The translations under genes and the position numbers were made by a program. Below are positions 51,261-60,297 of a stretch of 64,000 nt of DNA, piece by piece (position 1 is the stretch's first letter; every line of letters begins with the position of its first letter). Below the pieces are notes generated by a model. It was not told where the DNA came from and made no database searches. It was given only the letters and a program-made list of their open reading frames with translations. Location of the stretch: NCBI RefSeq assembly GCF_000020685.1, contig NC_012527.1, positions 148,001 to 212,000 on the forward strand. The letters are read 5' to 3'. Source of the stretch: Deinococcus deserti VCD115. Lineage in GTDB: Bacteria; Deinococcota; Deinococci; Deinococcales; Deinococcaceae.

Positions 51261-52259
51261 ATGACCAGTCCTGTTCGAGTCGGTGTGATTGGCCTCGGCG
51301 CCATTGGCCAGAGCCTGCTGAAAGCCTTTACAGCTGAGCCTGACGTACAAGTGACGGCCGTGTGCGATGTGAATGCTTCGCTCGCTGAATCGACAGCCCG
51401 CCCGCTGGCAGCGTCTGCCTGGACCGATCACCGCCGTATGCTTGACGCGGCCGGACTCGATCTCGTGTATGTCGCCGTACCACCGCGGCACCACCACGCC
51501 ATTGCCCTGGATGTTATCGCGACAGGCCGGCACATTCTGTGCGAGAAACCGCTGGCACTCACGCTCAGCGAAGCCCAGGACATAGAGCGTGCAGCGCAGG
51601 CGGCGGGCGTTGTTCACGCGTTGAATCTGCCCCTGCACGCTGACCCTGGAATCGAGACGTTTCGCCATCTGGTTGAGGACGGCAGCCTCGGTATTATGCG
51701 CCGCGCAGAGTTGACGCTGGTTTTTCCGCAGTGGCCACGAGCATGGCAGCACAATCCCTGGATTGGCGGACGGGAACAGGGCGGACCGATCCGCGAGGTC
51801 GGCCCACACCTGCTGCACGTCATCCTGACCACTCTTGGACCGGTGAAACGGGTGTGGGCCCACGCCGAGTATCCGGCGGACGATCCTCTTGCCTGTGAAA
51901 CTGCCGCGCTCGGCACGCTTGAGCTGGCAAATGGGACCCTGGTGGTCGTCTCGTGCCTGACCAACGTGCCGCGCCCCGAACAGGTCAGTCTCACGGTGTA
52001 CGGTTCAGGCGGCACCGCGGGCTTGGTCAACTGGGCGGTGCCCGTGGCTGCGCTGGGTCAGGCTTCCCTCGATACGGTGCCGGTAGAGGGTGTGCGGGTT
52101 CCCGCAGGAACACGGCTGGTACGGGCGCTGGTGAGTCGTGTGCGCGGCGCACCAGGCGACCTGGTCGACTTCACCATGGGGGTCCGCATTCAGGCCGTCC
52201 TGGAGAGCTGGGAACGCTCGTCGGCTCTGGGGACGTGGGTCGACGTCGCGCAGGCTTGA
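51261..52259 (+). CDS. Gfo/Idh/MocA-family NAD(P)-dependent oxidoreductase
   Basis: A 332-residue enzyme oxidising or reducing a sugar or related alcohol. The N-terminal Rossmann domain has the dinucleotide loop VGVIGLGAIGQSLL and Asp in VCDVN; the family's EKP motif (ILCEKPLALT) and the C-terminal catalytic region with GGPIREVGPHLLHV (His position) follow. AAAGGAA lies just upstream of the ATG. Substrate is unknown and no sugar-pathway neighbours are seen. Confidence 0.92.
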   Translation: MTSPVRVGVIGLGAIGQSLLKAFTAEPDVQVTAVCDVNASLAESTARPLAASAWTDHRRMLDAAGLDLVYVAVPPRHHHAIALDVIATGRHILCEKPLALTLSEAQDIERAAQAAGVVHALNLPLHADPGIETFRHLVEDGSLGIMRRAELTLVFPQWPRAWQHNPWIGGREQGGPIREVGPHLLHVILTTLGPVKRVWAHAEYPADDPLACETAALGTLELANGTLVVVSCLTNVPRPEQVSLTVYGSGGTAGLVNWAVPVAALGQASLDTVPVEGVRVPAGTRLVRALVSRVRGAPGDLVDFTMGVRIQAVLESWERSSALGTWVDVAQA

Positions 52260-52306
52260 GCGCGGCGCGCAGAAATCAGGCCAGAATCTGAGTGTGATCT
52301 GGGTCC

Positions 52307-52759
52307 TCAGCGAACCATGTCGCTGATCACATACACCGTGCCTCCATCGTCTGCGCCCTGAAACACCATCGTGCACCAAAAACTCCGCTGTAACCTGATA
52401 CCAGACGAGGTTCGGGACGCCACAGAACCTCGCATGAAGTACACCCCACCATCAACGTTGTATACCGGCTGACTCAGCTGGGAGAACGTTGGCTTGCCTG
52501 GAATGTTCAGAACAGAACGCGTGTGATTCACGCACAGGTCCGTCAGGAGTTTGTTCCCAGGTGGTTGGGTCACTTTCTTCGCGCGAACGTGAGGGTACGC
52601 CTCGATCACATCAAAGTAGTTGAACGCCTGAGCAAACGTCCGGTCGTTCTCCCGCTTGACCTCCGCTGCAACAACCGTAGCCGGTTTCAGCGTAAAAGTT
52701 GCGGCCTGAGCCAAAGCCATGCCCGCCGTCAAGGCTGCCAGCAGCACCACTTTTTCCAT
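52307..52759 (-). CDS. Small secreted protein of unknown function
   Basis: A 150-residue protein with a Sec signal peptide (about 1-20, ending ALAQA). The mature region has two cysteines (LTDLCVNHTRSVLN and RSFWCTMVFQG) that may pair, and a beta-rich C-terminal half (YNVDGGVYFMRGSVASRTSS). GGAGGTAAGG precedes the ATG at a long spacing. It resembles, in type only, the secreted protein at 19533. Function unknown. Confidence 0.7.
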   Translation of the reverse strand: MEKVVLLAALTAGMALAQAATFTLKPATVVAAEVKRENDRTFAQAFNYFDVIEAYPHVRAKKVTQPPGNKLLTDLCVNHTRSVLNIPGKPTFSQLSQPVYNVDGGVYFMRGSVASRTSSGIRLQRSFWCTMVFQGADDGGTVYVISDMVR

Positions 52760-53339
52760 ATCTCATACCTTACCTCCATCTCTTCTGCCTGCTCTTAGCT
52801 CCCTTCTCACGTGCTACCTCGCTGTCTTCACGTCAGGAAAGCGCGTCGTAGTGGTGTGCATTGATCAGTAAGTTCGCAGGTGTGAAAGCTGACCATGTCC
52901 AGAGCTCAGGTTCAAGCTGCAGGCCACCAATATCCTCATCCCGCACCGCTTTGTGGCTGTGGTAGAGCAACACCCGGATGACAGTGCAGCAGGACCACCA
53001 TCACCTCACCCTCGACAACCCATAGGGTGAGCAGCCCCATGCGCGAGACGTCGCCAATACTGCTGGCGCACGTCACGATATTCTTGCCGGTGTTCCGCAT
53101 GCCGGCGAATTCCGCACTCAGCCCATCTACTGGACTCTGCGGCAGGCCATACAAGCAAGAGGACAGACGCTACCCGGGCATGATTTAACTGAGCATCCTT
53201 CCGAATCACACCAGCAGAGTTAACCGCCTGCTCAGCTCTGCCTCTTGCTCCCATCAATGACTGAACCCTGTCCGCACACACAATTGTGCACGCGCGGCCG
53301 AGGTTTGGGTACGCGCCTGCCTGCTCACCTGCTGTCCGG
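52760..53339. other. No supported gene
   Basis: About 580 bases. An 8-bp inverted repeat (CTCACCCT / AGGGTGAG at 53005-53012 and 53024-53031) is present without a gene to serve. A plus-strand frame across 53020-53220 looks weakly protein-like but cannot be assigned. Confidence 0.35.
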
Positions 53340-53755
53340 ACTGGCAACTGCGTATACCAGACATGGCGAGCTGCTGGTGGTAGTTGCGATCATTGGCGTG
53401 CTTGCGAGTGTGCTGATTCCCTCGTACAACGGTGCGCAGAAGCGGTCGCGGGACACGGCGACTTGCAGTGCGGCAGGTCGATCATCGTGGCGCAGACGGA
53501 GAGCGGCGAGCGGACGGGAGCGTACTACACCGGGTCTCCGGCCGGCATGAATGTGGACGTGGAGGAAGTGGGCCAGGGCGTGGGCGTGCAGAGTTATGTC
53601 GCGGGGTTCGTGCCGGGACCGTCGACGACCCGGAATCAGACGGTAGATGGGACGAACGGGTAGTACACCTTCTGGGTGTGGCATCCCCGGGGGCAGTCTT
53701 CGTTTTACACGAGTACGGGGGACGGCTGGTGACTTCGGCCGTACAGTAGGTGGTG
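53340..53755 (+). pseudogene. Type IV pilin-like gene, frameshifted and stopped
   Basis: The N-terminal hydrophobic helix of a type IV pilin is seen as ELLVVVAIIGVLASVLIPSY then NGAQKRSRDTA (mature pilins begin FTLIELLVV…); the preceding FTLI and leader are lost. After a frameshift near 53465 the mature domain continues as CGRSIIVAQTESGERTGAYY, GMNVDVEEVGQGVGVQSYVA and NQTVDGTNG, with a TAG (53661-53663), then YTFWVWHPRGQSSFYTSTGD and another stop. The gene cannot make a pilin. Confidence 0.75.
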
Positions 53756-53761
53756 AGCGGC

Positions 53762-53908
53762 ATGTACTTGCAGACCTTGAAGGCGGAGGCTGCCGCGGGA
53801 GCGGGGTACCAGTGGCATAAGAATCCCGCCCTGGTGTGGATCTACGAACTGATCACCGGGAAGAAAGTGACGGTCGTAGAAGAGCTGCAGTGCTGCGATT
53901 TGGCTTGA
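53762..53908 (+). CDS. Possible 48-residue protein
   Basis: A small frame directly after the pilin remnant: an ATG at 53762 and a readable peptide (MYLQTLKAEAAAGAGYQWHK, NPALVWIYELITGKKVTVVE). No family is recognised; it may be the remaining piece of a larger gene. The main support is its protein-like composition. Confidence 0.3.
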   Translation: MYLQTLKAEAAAGAGYQWHKNPALVWIYELITGKKVTVVEELQCCDLA

Positions 53909-54003
53909 TTTCCACGTGCTGGAACGAGTCACTTCAAGGTGCCTAAGCGGCGTGCTTACGCTCGGGACATTCACCCGAGCGCCATACAGCGGATCACTTC
54001 GGT

Positions 54004-54864
54004 CTAGGGTGTGCCGAATGATGCGCCTGAGGGTGCAGGCCACTGCAGGACGGAACGCAGACTGCGGCCGAGAATCCAGCCCTTCTCCTCATCCGAAAGC
54101 TCCGGAGTATCGCGAATGTAATACAGCGATTCTGCCCAGGAATGATGATCCTTGCTCTGGGTATGGTCACTGCCCCACATGACGCGCTGAGGACCGAACG
54201 CTGCCACGACACGAAGAAGCATAGCCAACACATCCGCGTAGGGGTAGTCGCCGGCTGAAAGACGCGGCGCATGACTCCATTTAAGGGCAACATTGGGGAA
54301 CTGGGCGAGCGCGAGGACGTCATCGAAACCCGATACCCGGTCATCATGCAGGCGCCCTGGAGCGAGCGTCACGCCGCAGTGATCGACAATCACCGGCACA
54401 TCAGGGAAAGCATGCAGGTAACGGTGGAGTAGCCGGGTGCGGCCAGGCAGCAGCACGAACACTGGAACTCCATGCCGCTGCGCAGCTGCAAAAATTGGTT
54501 CGTCAGCACCTTCGGCAAATTGATGGAAACCCTCGGGTGTCCACGGTACGATCCTCAAGGCTTTGCGCTGCGGCATGGTCCTGATGGTGGCGATAAGAGC
54601 GTCGAGTTCAGGATCGTGGCGATCGAAACGTACCAGGTATGCGAAACGCTCGGGGTACCGGAGTGCTGCTTCCTCGGCAAGAGGAAACACCTGACGGAAC
54701 GCGCCCCCAGGAAGTTCGTACCCTGGCAGGATGCGATTTTGAGAATCGAATGACCAGTATTCGTCGTAGAGCAGCGCATTGACGCCAGCCGCATCCATGG
54801 CTGCCATCCCCGATTCCAGGGACCCCAGGAGATTGAAATGCACCTGCGCGTCGACGATGTCCAT
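54004..54864 (-). CDS. Amidohydrolase-family metal-dependent hydrolase
   Basis: A 286-residue TIM-barrel hydrolase of the amidohydrolase-2 type. Marks: N-terminal DAQVHFN (usually DxHxH, here with only one of the two His), VPVIVDHCGVTLAPG (metal/catalytic His), NVALKWSHAPRL, and RVMWGSDHTQSKDHH (catalytic Asp). Loss of the first His suggests a single-metal form. Substrate unknown. ATG start at 54864 within CTGGTATGGACA, no strong ribosome site; not in an operon. Confidence 0.85.
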   Translation of the reverse strand: MDIVDAQVHFNLLGSLESGMAAMDAAGVNALLYDEYWSFDSQNRILPGYELPGGAFRQVFPLAEEAALRYPERFAYLVRFDRHDPELDALIATIRTMPQRKALRIVPWTPEGFHQFAEGADEPIFAAAQRHGVPVFVLLPGRTRLLHRYLHAFPDVPVIVDHCGVTLAPGRLHDDRVSGFDDVLALAQFPNVALKWSHAPRLSAGDYPYADVLAMLLRVVAAFGPQRVMWGSDHTQSKDHHSWAESLYYIRDTPELSDEEKGWILGRSLRSVLQWPAPSGASFGTP

Positions 54865-55081
54865 ACCTGGAGGTCAGTGTAGGTGGTAGCCCGGCTTAAA
54901 GTCCCTGACCACCACGCCTGTACCGCCAGCAACTCCTGCCTCACCTGCACACCCACCGGCCCCAGCATGCCCTGCAAATGACGAGTTGCCGGACCATCAC
55001 CCGTTCAAGGCCACCGTGGTGGCGAACCGCATAGAACACCCGGCGGCTCCGAGTAAAGCGCCCTGACCTTCAGTCCTTCAC

Positions 55082-55834
55082 TTGCGCAACGCGGCACGCC
55101 GCTCGCTGCTTAAACCTGAGCTGCAACTCCTCCCTTGTCGCTTATGCCAGCGCCTGAAAGTGAATGCGGCCCGACTCAATGTTCTCCACCGTCACCAGTG
55201 GCCCGTCCTCCGAGGGCGCTGGAACCAGGCGGTAGAGGGCCGCGTTCTGGCACAGCGTGTTCCGAAAGACCGCACGCCAGGAATTATTAAACGACCCCCC
55301 TACAGTGAGGACAAACTCGCGGACGTCCTAGAAAAAGCAGATGTACTCGCGAAATTCCTGCTCTTCCTCACCGCTCATGCGGGCTTGCGCATTCGTGAAG
55401 CCCTCGCGCTGGAGTGGGACGACCTGGATGAAACCGCCAAGAGGATTCACGTGCGCTCCGGGAAAGGCCGCAAAGCCCGCATCGTAGCCATGAGCACGAG
55501 TCTGGCGCGGGCGACGCGGCATTACCGCGGTCTCTTCGGCCCTGGAGGCCCGGACCATCCGGATGGAAAACGTACGACGTCCTCAACACATGTCTTCCGG
55601 TACGCCAGCGTGATGACGGCCAGGAATCACATCGAGAAAGCCTTCAAGGTCGCGGGCGTAAAGTTCAGGGGGTTTCACCCAGGACGAAAATACGCCGGCA
55701 CCCGCCTCCTACAGCAGGTCAAGGATTTCGGTCGGGTGGCTGCCCACCTCGGGCACCAATCGGTGGACACCACCCGTAAAGTGTACGCTCAACTGGCCGC
55801 CGATGACCTCAAAGATGACCTGGCAGGCTGGTGA
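55082..55834 (+). CDS. Tyrosine recombinase / integrase
   Basis: A 250-residue site-specific recombinase, or its catalytic part. Catalytic residues: first Arg in HAGLRIREALALEWDDLD, H-x-x-R in FHPGRKYAG, His in AHLGHQSVDTT and Tyr in RKVYAQL; all are present, with the second box unusual (HPGR for HxLR). The stretch from VPKDRTPGIIKRPPYSEDKL matches the stopped copy at 31500-32060. The first 60 residues do not match that copy and look out of frame or replaced, so the true start and N-terminal DNA-binding domain are in doubt. Confidence 0.75.
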   Translation: MRNAARRSLLKPELQLLPCRLCQRLKVNAARLNVLHRHQWPVLRGRWNQAVEGRVLAQRVPKDRTPGIIKRPPYSEDKLADVLEKADVLAKFLLFLTAHAGLRIREALALEWDDLDETAKRIHVRSGKGRKARIVAMSTSLARATRHYRGLFGPGGPDHPDGKRTTSSTHVFRYASVMTARNHIEKAFKVAGVKFRGFHPGRKYAGTRLLQQVKDFGRVAAHLGHQSVDTTRKVYAQLAADDLKDDLAGW

Positions 55835-55902
55835 GCATCTTCCCTGATCTTCGACGGCCGCCAATAAAGCAGTGAACAGAGCAGCCATTGAGGTGAATGC
55901 GT

Positions 55903-56396
55903 ATGCCAACCCTCCATCTTATTGTTGGTCTCCCGTGTGCGGGCAAAACCACCTACTCAAAACAACTTGAACGTGATCAACCCGCGTTGCGGCTCACGCT
56001 GGACGACTGGCACATCCGGCTGTTCGGCCATGACTTCACGCTGGATTTCGTGCACCCGGAGCACGATGCGCGGCATCAGGTGATCGAAAAAATGATGTGG
56101 GATGTGGCGGCTCGAGCGTTGCAGCTCGGCAATGATGTCATCCTCGACTTTGGTTTCTGGGCAAAAAGCGAACGTGACGACTACCGGACGCGAGCTGCAG
56201 CCCTCGGCGCGGACAGCGTCGTGCATTACCTGCATGCGCCAGAAGCTGTGCTGCTGTCGAGGCTTGCGGACAGAAACGCACGGCAGCCACAAGGAACCTT
56301 CCAGATACCACCACAAAACTGCTGGAGTGGGTGCACGTGTTCCAAGCTCCGACGGAAGACGAATCCACGCACATCACTTCTTCTCAACTTCGCTGA
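55903..56396 (+). pseudogene. P-loop kinase (zeta-toxin/chloramphenicol-phosphotransferase type), frameshifted
   Basis: An AAA/kinase-like ATP-binding protein: P-loop LIVGLPCAGKTTYSKQLE at the N-terminus, VILDFGFWAKSERDDYR as the second acidic strand, and the C-terminal LLSRLADRNARQ lid. After TFQIP the frame goes wrong; a one-base change near 56305 gives TTKLLEWVHVFQAPTEDEST and a stop at 56394-56396, which is the expected family end. So a frameshift or sequencing error splits a 164-residue gene. A GAGG site suits the ATG at 55903. It probably phosphorylates a small molecule; the substrate is unknown. Confidence 0.7.
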
Positions 56397-56431
56397 AATG
56401 CTGACCTGCCGGCGTATGCTGAACTTCCACC

Positions 56432-57226
56432 GTGCGCCCCCCGCCAGCCCCAGTTCTCAACGCCTTCGGCCTTCAGGACTCATGCCCACGCCTGCTCGCT
56501 GGTGGACGGGGGACCACCTGGCATGCCGGGAACTGCATCCTCAAGCCGGTTGACCTCACCGAAGGCGAACTGTGCTGGCAGGCCGCAACACTCGCCGCAC
56601 TCGCGCCTGCACGCTTGCGCCTCTGTACACCTCACCTCAGTCGGCACGGAACGTACCTCATTGAAGGATGGGCAGCCTGGACGTTCCTCCCCGGCTGCCA
56701 CGAGCCGGGCCGGTGGGACGACATACTTCAGGTAGCCCGCGAACTTCACGACGCGCTGGCACCCTTGCCCCTTCCTGAATTTCTGGGTGCCCGCCGTGAT
56801 GCGTGGGCACACGCTGACCGCGTGGCGTGGGGGGAGCAGTCCATTGAGGCTTACCTGAGCATTCCAGTGGTCCGGACGCTGGCCGCGCTCCGGCGTCCGG
56901 TTGTGGCTCCCGCCCAGCTGATTCACGGCGACCTGACGGGCAACGTGCTGTTCCTGGACGGGAACACTCCGGCTGTGATCGACTTGTCACTGTACTGGCG
57001 TCCGGTCGCGTACGCCGCGGGCATCGTGGTGGCTGACGCGCTGGTGTGGGAAGGGGCAGACGAACGCCTGCTGACCACGGCGGACGAGTGGCCTGACTTC
57101 GCGCAGTGCTTTGTGCGGGCGCTGTTGTTCCGGATTGTTACAGACACCCTGCGGAACCACGGCACCGTCAACGCCCAGCCGTACGAGAGAGCAGTGGAAC
57201 TGGCCTGCGGGTTGGTAGCCCGTTGA
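56432..57226 (+). CDS. Aminoglycoside-phosphotransferase-like kinase
   Basis: A 264-residue phosphotransferase (APH/choline kinase fold) from a GTG start just downstream of the frameshifted P-loop kinase. Key sites: nucleotide-side Lys region in AGNCILKPVDLTEGELCWQA, catalytic Brenner-type loop LIHGDLTGNVLF (His-Gly-Asp-…-Asn), and the metal-binding Asp in AVIDLSLYWRPV. Relatives are annotated as TIGR02569-type or antibiotic kinases. It may work with its neighbour on a small molecule such as a drug or sugar. Substrate unknown. Confidence 0.8.
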   Translation: MRPPPAPVLNAFGLQDSCPRLLAGGRGTTWHAGNCILKPVDLTEGELCWQAATLAALAPARLRLCTPHLSRHGTYLIEGWAAWTFLPGCHEPGRWDDILQVARELHDALAPLPLPEFLGARRDAWAHADRVAWGEQSIEAYLSIPVVRTLAALRRPVVAPAQLIHGDLTGNVLFLDGNTPAVIDLSLYWRPVAYAAGIVVADALVWEGADERLLTTADEWPDFAQCFVRALLFRIVTDTLRNHGTVNAQPYERAVELACGLVAR

Positions 57227-57396
57227 CGTCAGGTCACACCGTGCGAAGCGAACAGCCAGACCAGGACTGTTCGGGTCGTCCCACGCGTACCCCCCGCAGG
57301 TCTATACCCTCCTGGGTCAGAAGCCCCGGGGTCCTTCGACAGCGAGGAGTTCACTTGCTGACCGCGCCCTCAGTATGGCGTCCTGGTCGGCGCTCC

Positions 57397-58458
57397 CTAC
57401 ACTGCGGCTGAGTCACTCACCTTGAGGGTCACCCCAGGCAGCGTCGCCGCGAAGTCCACTCCAAACGCCAACGACGGCGTGAGCACCCCGGTGGGAACAC
57501 CGCCCGCCAGCATCCGCCGAACCGCAGCCAGCGCGGCGACCACCGTGAACGCGTACGGCTCCGGGCCCACCAGCCTGGCGTGGACAGTCCGCCCCTGCGC
57601 GTCCGTCCCTTCTCCCCACACCACACAGCGCCCCTCCCGCATCAGCGTCTCGCTGGGACCGGTCGCCCGCCCTGCCACCCGTTTCAGGGCGTTCTGCACA
57701 GTGGGCAACCGCAGCAGAGGCAGGAACACGTTCACCGCGCGGAACAGAGGCACGCGGGTTTTTGGCACCGCCAGGTACGTCTCCACGGTGGGAATGCCAG
57801 TGGAGTAGTAGGCGGTTGCCACGTCCCCCCAAGGAAAACTCACGCCGCTGAACTCCCGGCCTTCGTGCGACACCGTCCACAGGCGGACCCCCAGCGGTTC
57901 CTCCACCAGCAGGCCTCCCTGACGGCTACGACTCCCCATCGCCAGCAATTCCACAGAGGTCTTCGCGGTGCCGGGACTAACCTCCGTCAAGCTGATCGCC
58001 AGACGCAGGCGCCTGGCAGTGGGGAGATGCTGCGCGATCACGGCTGCCACACCGTCCGTTGGCACGACATCGAACCCCACCCCAGAAACCCCAGTCAGCT
58101 CCGCCTCGCGCAGTTCATCCCAGCGTGCATGCAACGCCTCGAACACCGGGATCTCGCCAGTGATGTCCAGGTAATGCGTGCCCGCGGCGAGGCAGGCGTT
58201 CAGCATGGGGGCGTGCGTCGCCGAGAACGGCCCGGCGCAGTGCAGCAGCACGTGAATGTCGCGCAGGTGCGCGGCGGCCTGTCCCGAGGAGGTCAGGTCA
58301 AAGACACGGTACTCCAGGCGCAACTCCTGTGCTAAAGCCTCCAGGGCGTCCCGCGAACGCCCTCCAAGAATTGGCCGCAAGCCCTGACGCACCGCCTGGG
58401 CGGCGATGCGGCGACCGGTAAAGCCGGTCGCCCCGTAAATCATCCAGGATTCAACCAT
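57397..58458 (-). CDS. Saccharopine-dehydrogenase-like NAD(P)-binding enzyme
   Basis: A 353-residue protein of the saccharopine dehydrogenase / trans-acting enoyl reductase family. The NAD(P) loop is YGATGFTGRRIAAQAVRQGL; family signatures are VLLHCAGPFSATHAPMLNAC, THYLDITGEIPVFEAL and GVGFDVVPTDGVAA. Likely reduces or rearranges a lipid or amino-acid intermediate; substrate unknown. The ATG at 58458 is chosen; the frame is open upstream to a TTG at 58482, which has GGAAGG close by. No operon partners are seen. Confidence 0.88.
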   Translation of the reverse strand: MVESWMIYGATGFTGRRIAAQAVRQGLRPILGGRSRDALEALAQELRLEYRVFDLTSSGQAAAHLRDIHVLLHCAGPFSATHAPMLNACLAAGTHYLDITGEIPVFEALHARWDELREAELTGVSGVGFDVVPTDGVAAVIAQHLPTARRLRLAISLTEVSPGTAKTSVELLAMGSRSRQGGLLVEEPLGVRLWTVSHEGREFSGVSFPWGDVATAYYSTGIPTVETYLAVPKTRVPLFRAVNVFLPLLRLPTVQNALKRVAGRATGPSETLMREGRCVVWGEGTDAQGRTVHARLVGPEPYAFTVVAALAAVRRMLAGGVPTGVLTPSLAFGVDFAATLPGVTLKVSDSAAV

Positions 58459-58830
58459 GGATGGAGCATAAGCGGCGGACAACGCCTTCCGCCTGAGGGT
58501 TCAGGACAAGGAGTCCTTCTAGGGTCTGTGCGGCTGAAATTCGAACCGGCAACCGTAGTTGAATTGAAATGCGCACTCTCACCTGTCACGACCATCAGGA
58601 AGCGGCACAGGCGCGGCGAGACATCCTGTTGCTCTATGTTGCCTGGGCTATGGAAGCCTAGTACTGACATCATCTTTAGCCCCTTTATTCACAGCGAGGA
58701 GCGAATCTTCACAGGACAAAACAATATTGAGAATCCGAAAGTGAAGGGGTGAACCTCCGCACTGCCAGCTGTTGACGCGCTGGTCACAGCCTGAAGGTCG
58801 CTCGCCCTCAACGTAAAACGCCACGCCCAC
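58459..58830. other. No supported gene
   Basis: About 370 bases with no recognised feature. Confidence 0.4.
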
Positions 58831-59275
58831 ATGATGTCTCCGCCTCTGGCCCTGGATCTGGAAGCGCTCGGCGGCACCATCCTCCTGGCCCTTCACGCCG
58901 CTGAGGAACATCCCAAACGGAGAGTGCATGCCAGGGATGAAATGGTTGAGGCCTTCCAGGCGTTCCTGCTGCCTGAAGGCCGTGTTCGGCTGTTGCTGGG
59001 CGATGACCTGTGGGAGCAGCTGGTGAGTGTCCTGGTCGGCGCCATTCTCACTTTGCAAGCCGGCACGCGCCGGGAGGCGGTGATTGCTGTCTGTCGGCTG
59101 CTCCGGAGCACTCTGTCTGAGTCGGGCGGGCGGGCGGTGGTGGACCCGTCCACGCTCCTGGCTGGGAGGAGCCACGCCCATATCGCTCCTGACGCCGGAC
59201 TGGACACCCGACAGTCCAGAGTTCCAGCGGGTCATGGCGCTGGCCCAGGCCGATGCGGGGTTTGCTGCCACCTGA
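58831..59275 (+). pseudogene. Unknown protein gene, apparently frameshifted
   Basis: The first frame (from 58831) reads protein-like, helical sequence: LALDLEALGGTILLALHAAE, EMVEAFQAFLLPEGRVRLLL and EQLVSVLVGAILTLQAGTRR. Around 59110-59190 the good reading moves to another frame ending DWTPDSPEFQRVMALAQADA and a stop at 59273-59275. Each part alone would have a poor tail. No family is recognised. Confidence 0.4.
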
Positions 59276-59345
59276 TCAGCCCCGTGAAATGGGTCCGCAT
59301 ATGGCTCGCCACCCAGGCCGTTCCCCCTCCCAAGCTCCAGGGCGC

Positions 59346-59564
59346 TCAGACGTTGACGACGATCTTGCCGATCTGTTCGTTCGATTCCAGGTAACGGTGC
59401 GCCTCCTGGATGTCGTCCAGCTTGAAGACCTTGGACACGACCGGCTTCAGCTGGCCCAAGCGCAAGCCCTCGCTGATGAAGTCCTTGGCGCGCTGCAGGA
59501 AAACGTCGTCGGAGATGATCTCGGTGTACAGATAGCCCTTCAGCGTTAGCGATTTGCCGGGCAC
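59346..59564 (-). pseudogene. Zinc-type alcohol dehydrogenase / quinone reductase, C-terminal fragment
   Basis: Seventy-two residues (SLTLKGYLYTEIISDDVFLQ, RAKDFISEGLRLGQLKPVVS, EAHRYLESNEQIGKIVVNV) match the last quarter of medium-chain dehydrogenases/quinone oxidoreductases (…AHRxLExxxxxGKIVV). The catalytic and Rossmann parts are missing. The fragment sits back to back with the antiporter remnant. Confidence 0.75.
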
Positions 59565-59597
59565 TGTGAACAGCGGGAGCGGACTATTGTGAGCGTC

Positions 59598-60131
59598 ATG
59601 CTGACTGCCTTTGCCGTGCTGCTGGTTATGGCGGCCCTGCTGGCCTTTCTCAACGAGCGGTACCTGCGCTTTCCCACCACGGTCGGCGTCACCCTGGCCG
59701 GTGCGCTGGCCAGCATCCTGCTGTTCGCCGGTGCCCTCGGCCTGGATGCCCGCCAGTTACTCCGGCAACGCGCCAGCATCCTGACCCACGCGGTGATCAG
59801 CATCCTCCTCAGCCCAGTGCTGATCGGCCTTGCGGCCTAAGCCGTGTTTGACCTGGTGGGCCTGAACGTGCCCTTCCTCTGGGCCCTGTTGTTCGGCGCC
59901 CTGATTAGTCCCACCGACCCCGTCGCCGTGCTGGACCTGCTCAAACGTGCCCGGGTGCCCGCCAAAATCGAAACCCTGATAGCTGGGGAGAGCCTTTTCA
60001 ATGACGGCGTGGTGATCTTCCTGGTGATCGCGGGCATTGCAGGCATCGGCGGACACGGGCAGGCCGATGTCACCGCCGCCGGCGTCCTGAGTCTGTTCGC
60101 GCAGGAAGCCCTGGTCAAAGAAGGTACGTAA
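59598..60131 (+). pseudogene. CPA1-type Na+/H+ antiporter, deleted and stopped
   Basis: The frame begins as a normal antiporter (LTAFAVLLVMAALLAFLNER) but jumps from GVTLAGALASIL straight to LFAGALGLDARQLLRQRA, leaving out the 35-45 residues usual between them; hits a TAA at 59838-59840; continues in frame with FDLVGLNVPFLWALLFGALI and SPTDPVAVLDLLKRARVPAK (the ion-binding TDP motif) and GESLFNDGVVIFLVIAG (two residues short of the usual NDGVGVV); and ends at EALVKEGT. Three lesions make this a clear pseudogene. Confidence 0.8.
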
Positions 60132-60143
60132 GCCCGAGTACTG

Positions 60144-60185
60144 CACTGAGAGTGCCCTACTCATATGAGCAGGGCACTCTCAGTG
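60144..60185. repeat. 42-base near-perfect palindrome
   Basis: CACTGAGAGTGCCCT and AGGGCACTCTCAGTG form a perfect 15-bp stem; the 12-base middle is itself palindromic apart from its outer pair (CTCATATGAG). It lies between the antiporter remnant and the 3' end of the peptide-transport operon. No T-run flanks it on either side. It could be a bidirectional terminator or a protein-binding or transposon-related palindrome. Confidence 0.7.
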
Positions 60186-60297
60186 TGAACAGCAAAAATG
60201 ATTTAGAGAGTCCAGTAGTCTGCTGCACCGTGGAGGCTTTGGGCTGGCGGATACAGGCCTGAAATACATATATTTGGCAGGCTCGCGAAGCTAGGCT

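Noticed and set aside
53005..53031. 8-bp inverted repeat as a terminator
   Set aside because: No gene ends nearby in a position to use it.
57580..58335. Plus-strand frame of 251 codons opposite the saccharopine-dehydrogenase-like gene
   Set aside because: Antisense to a well-supported gene; composition (His/Pro/Arg-rich) is typical of a shadow frame.
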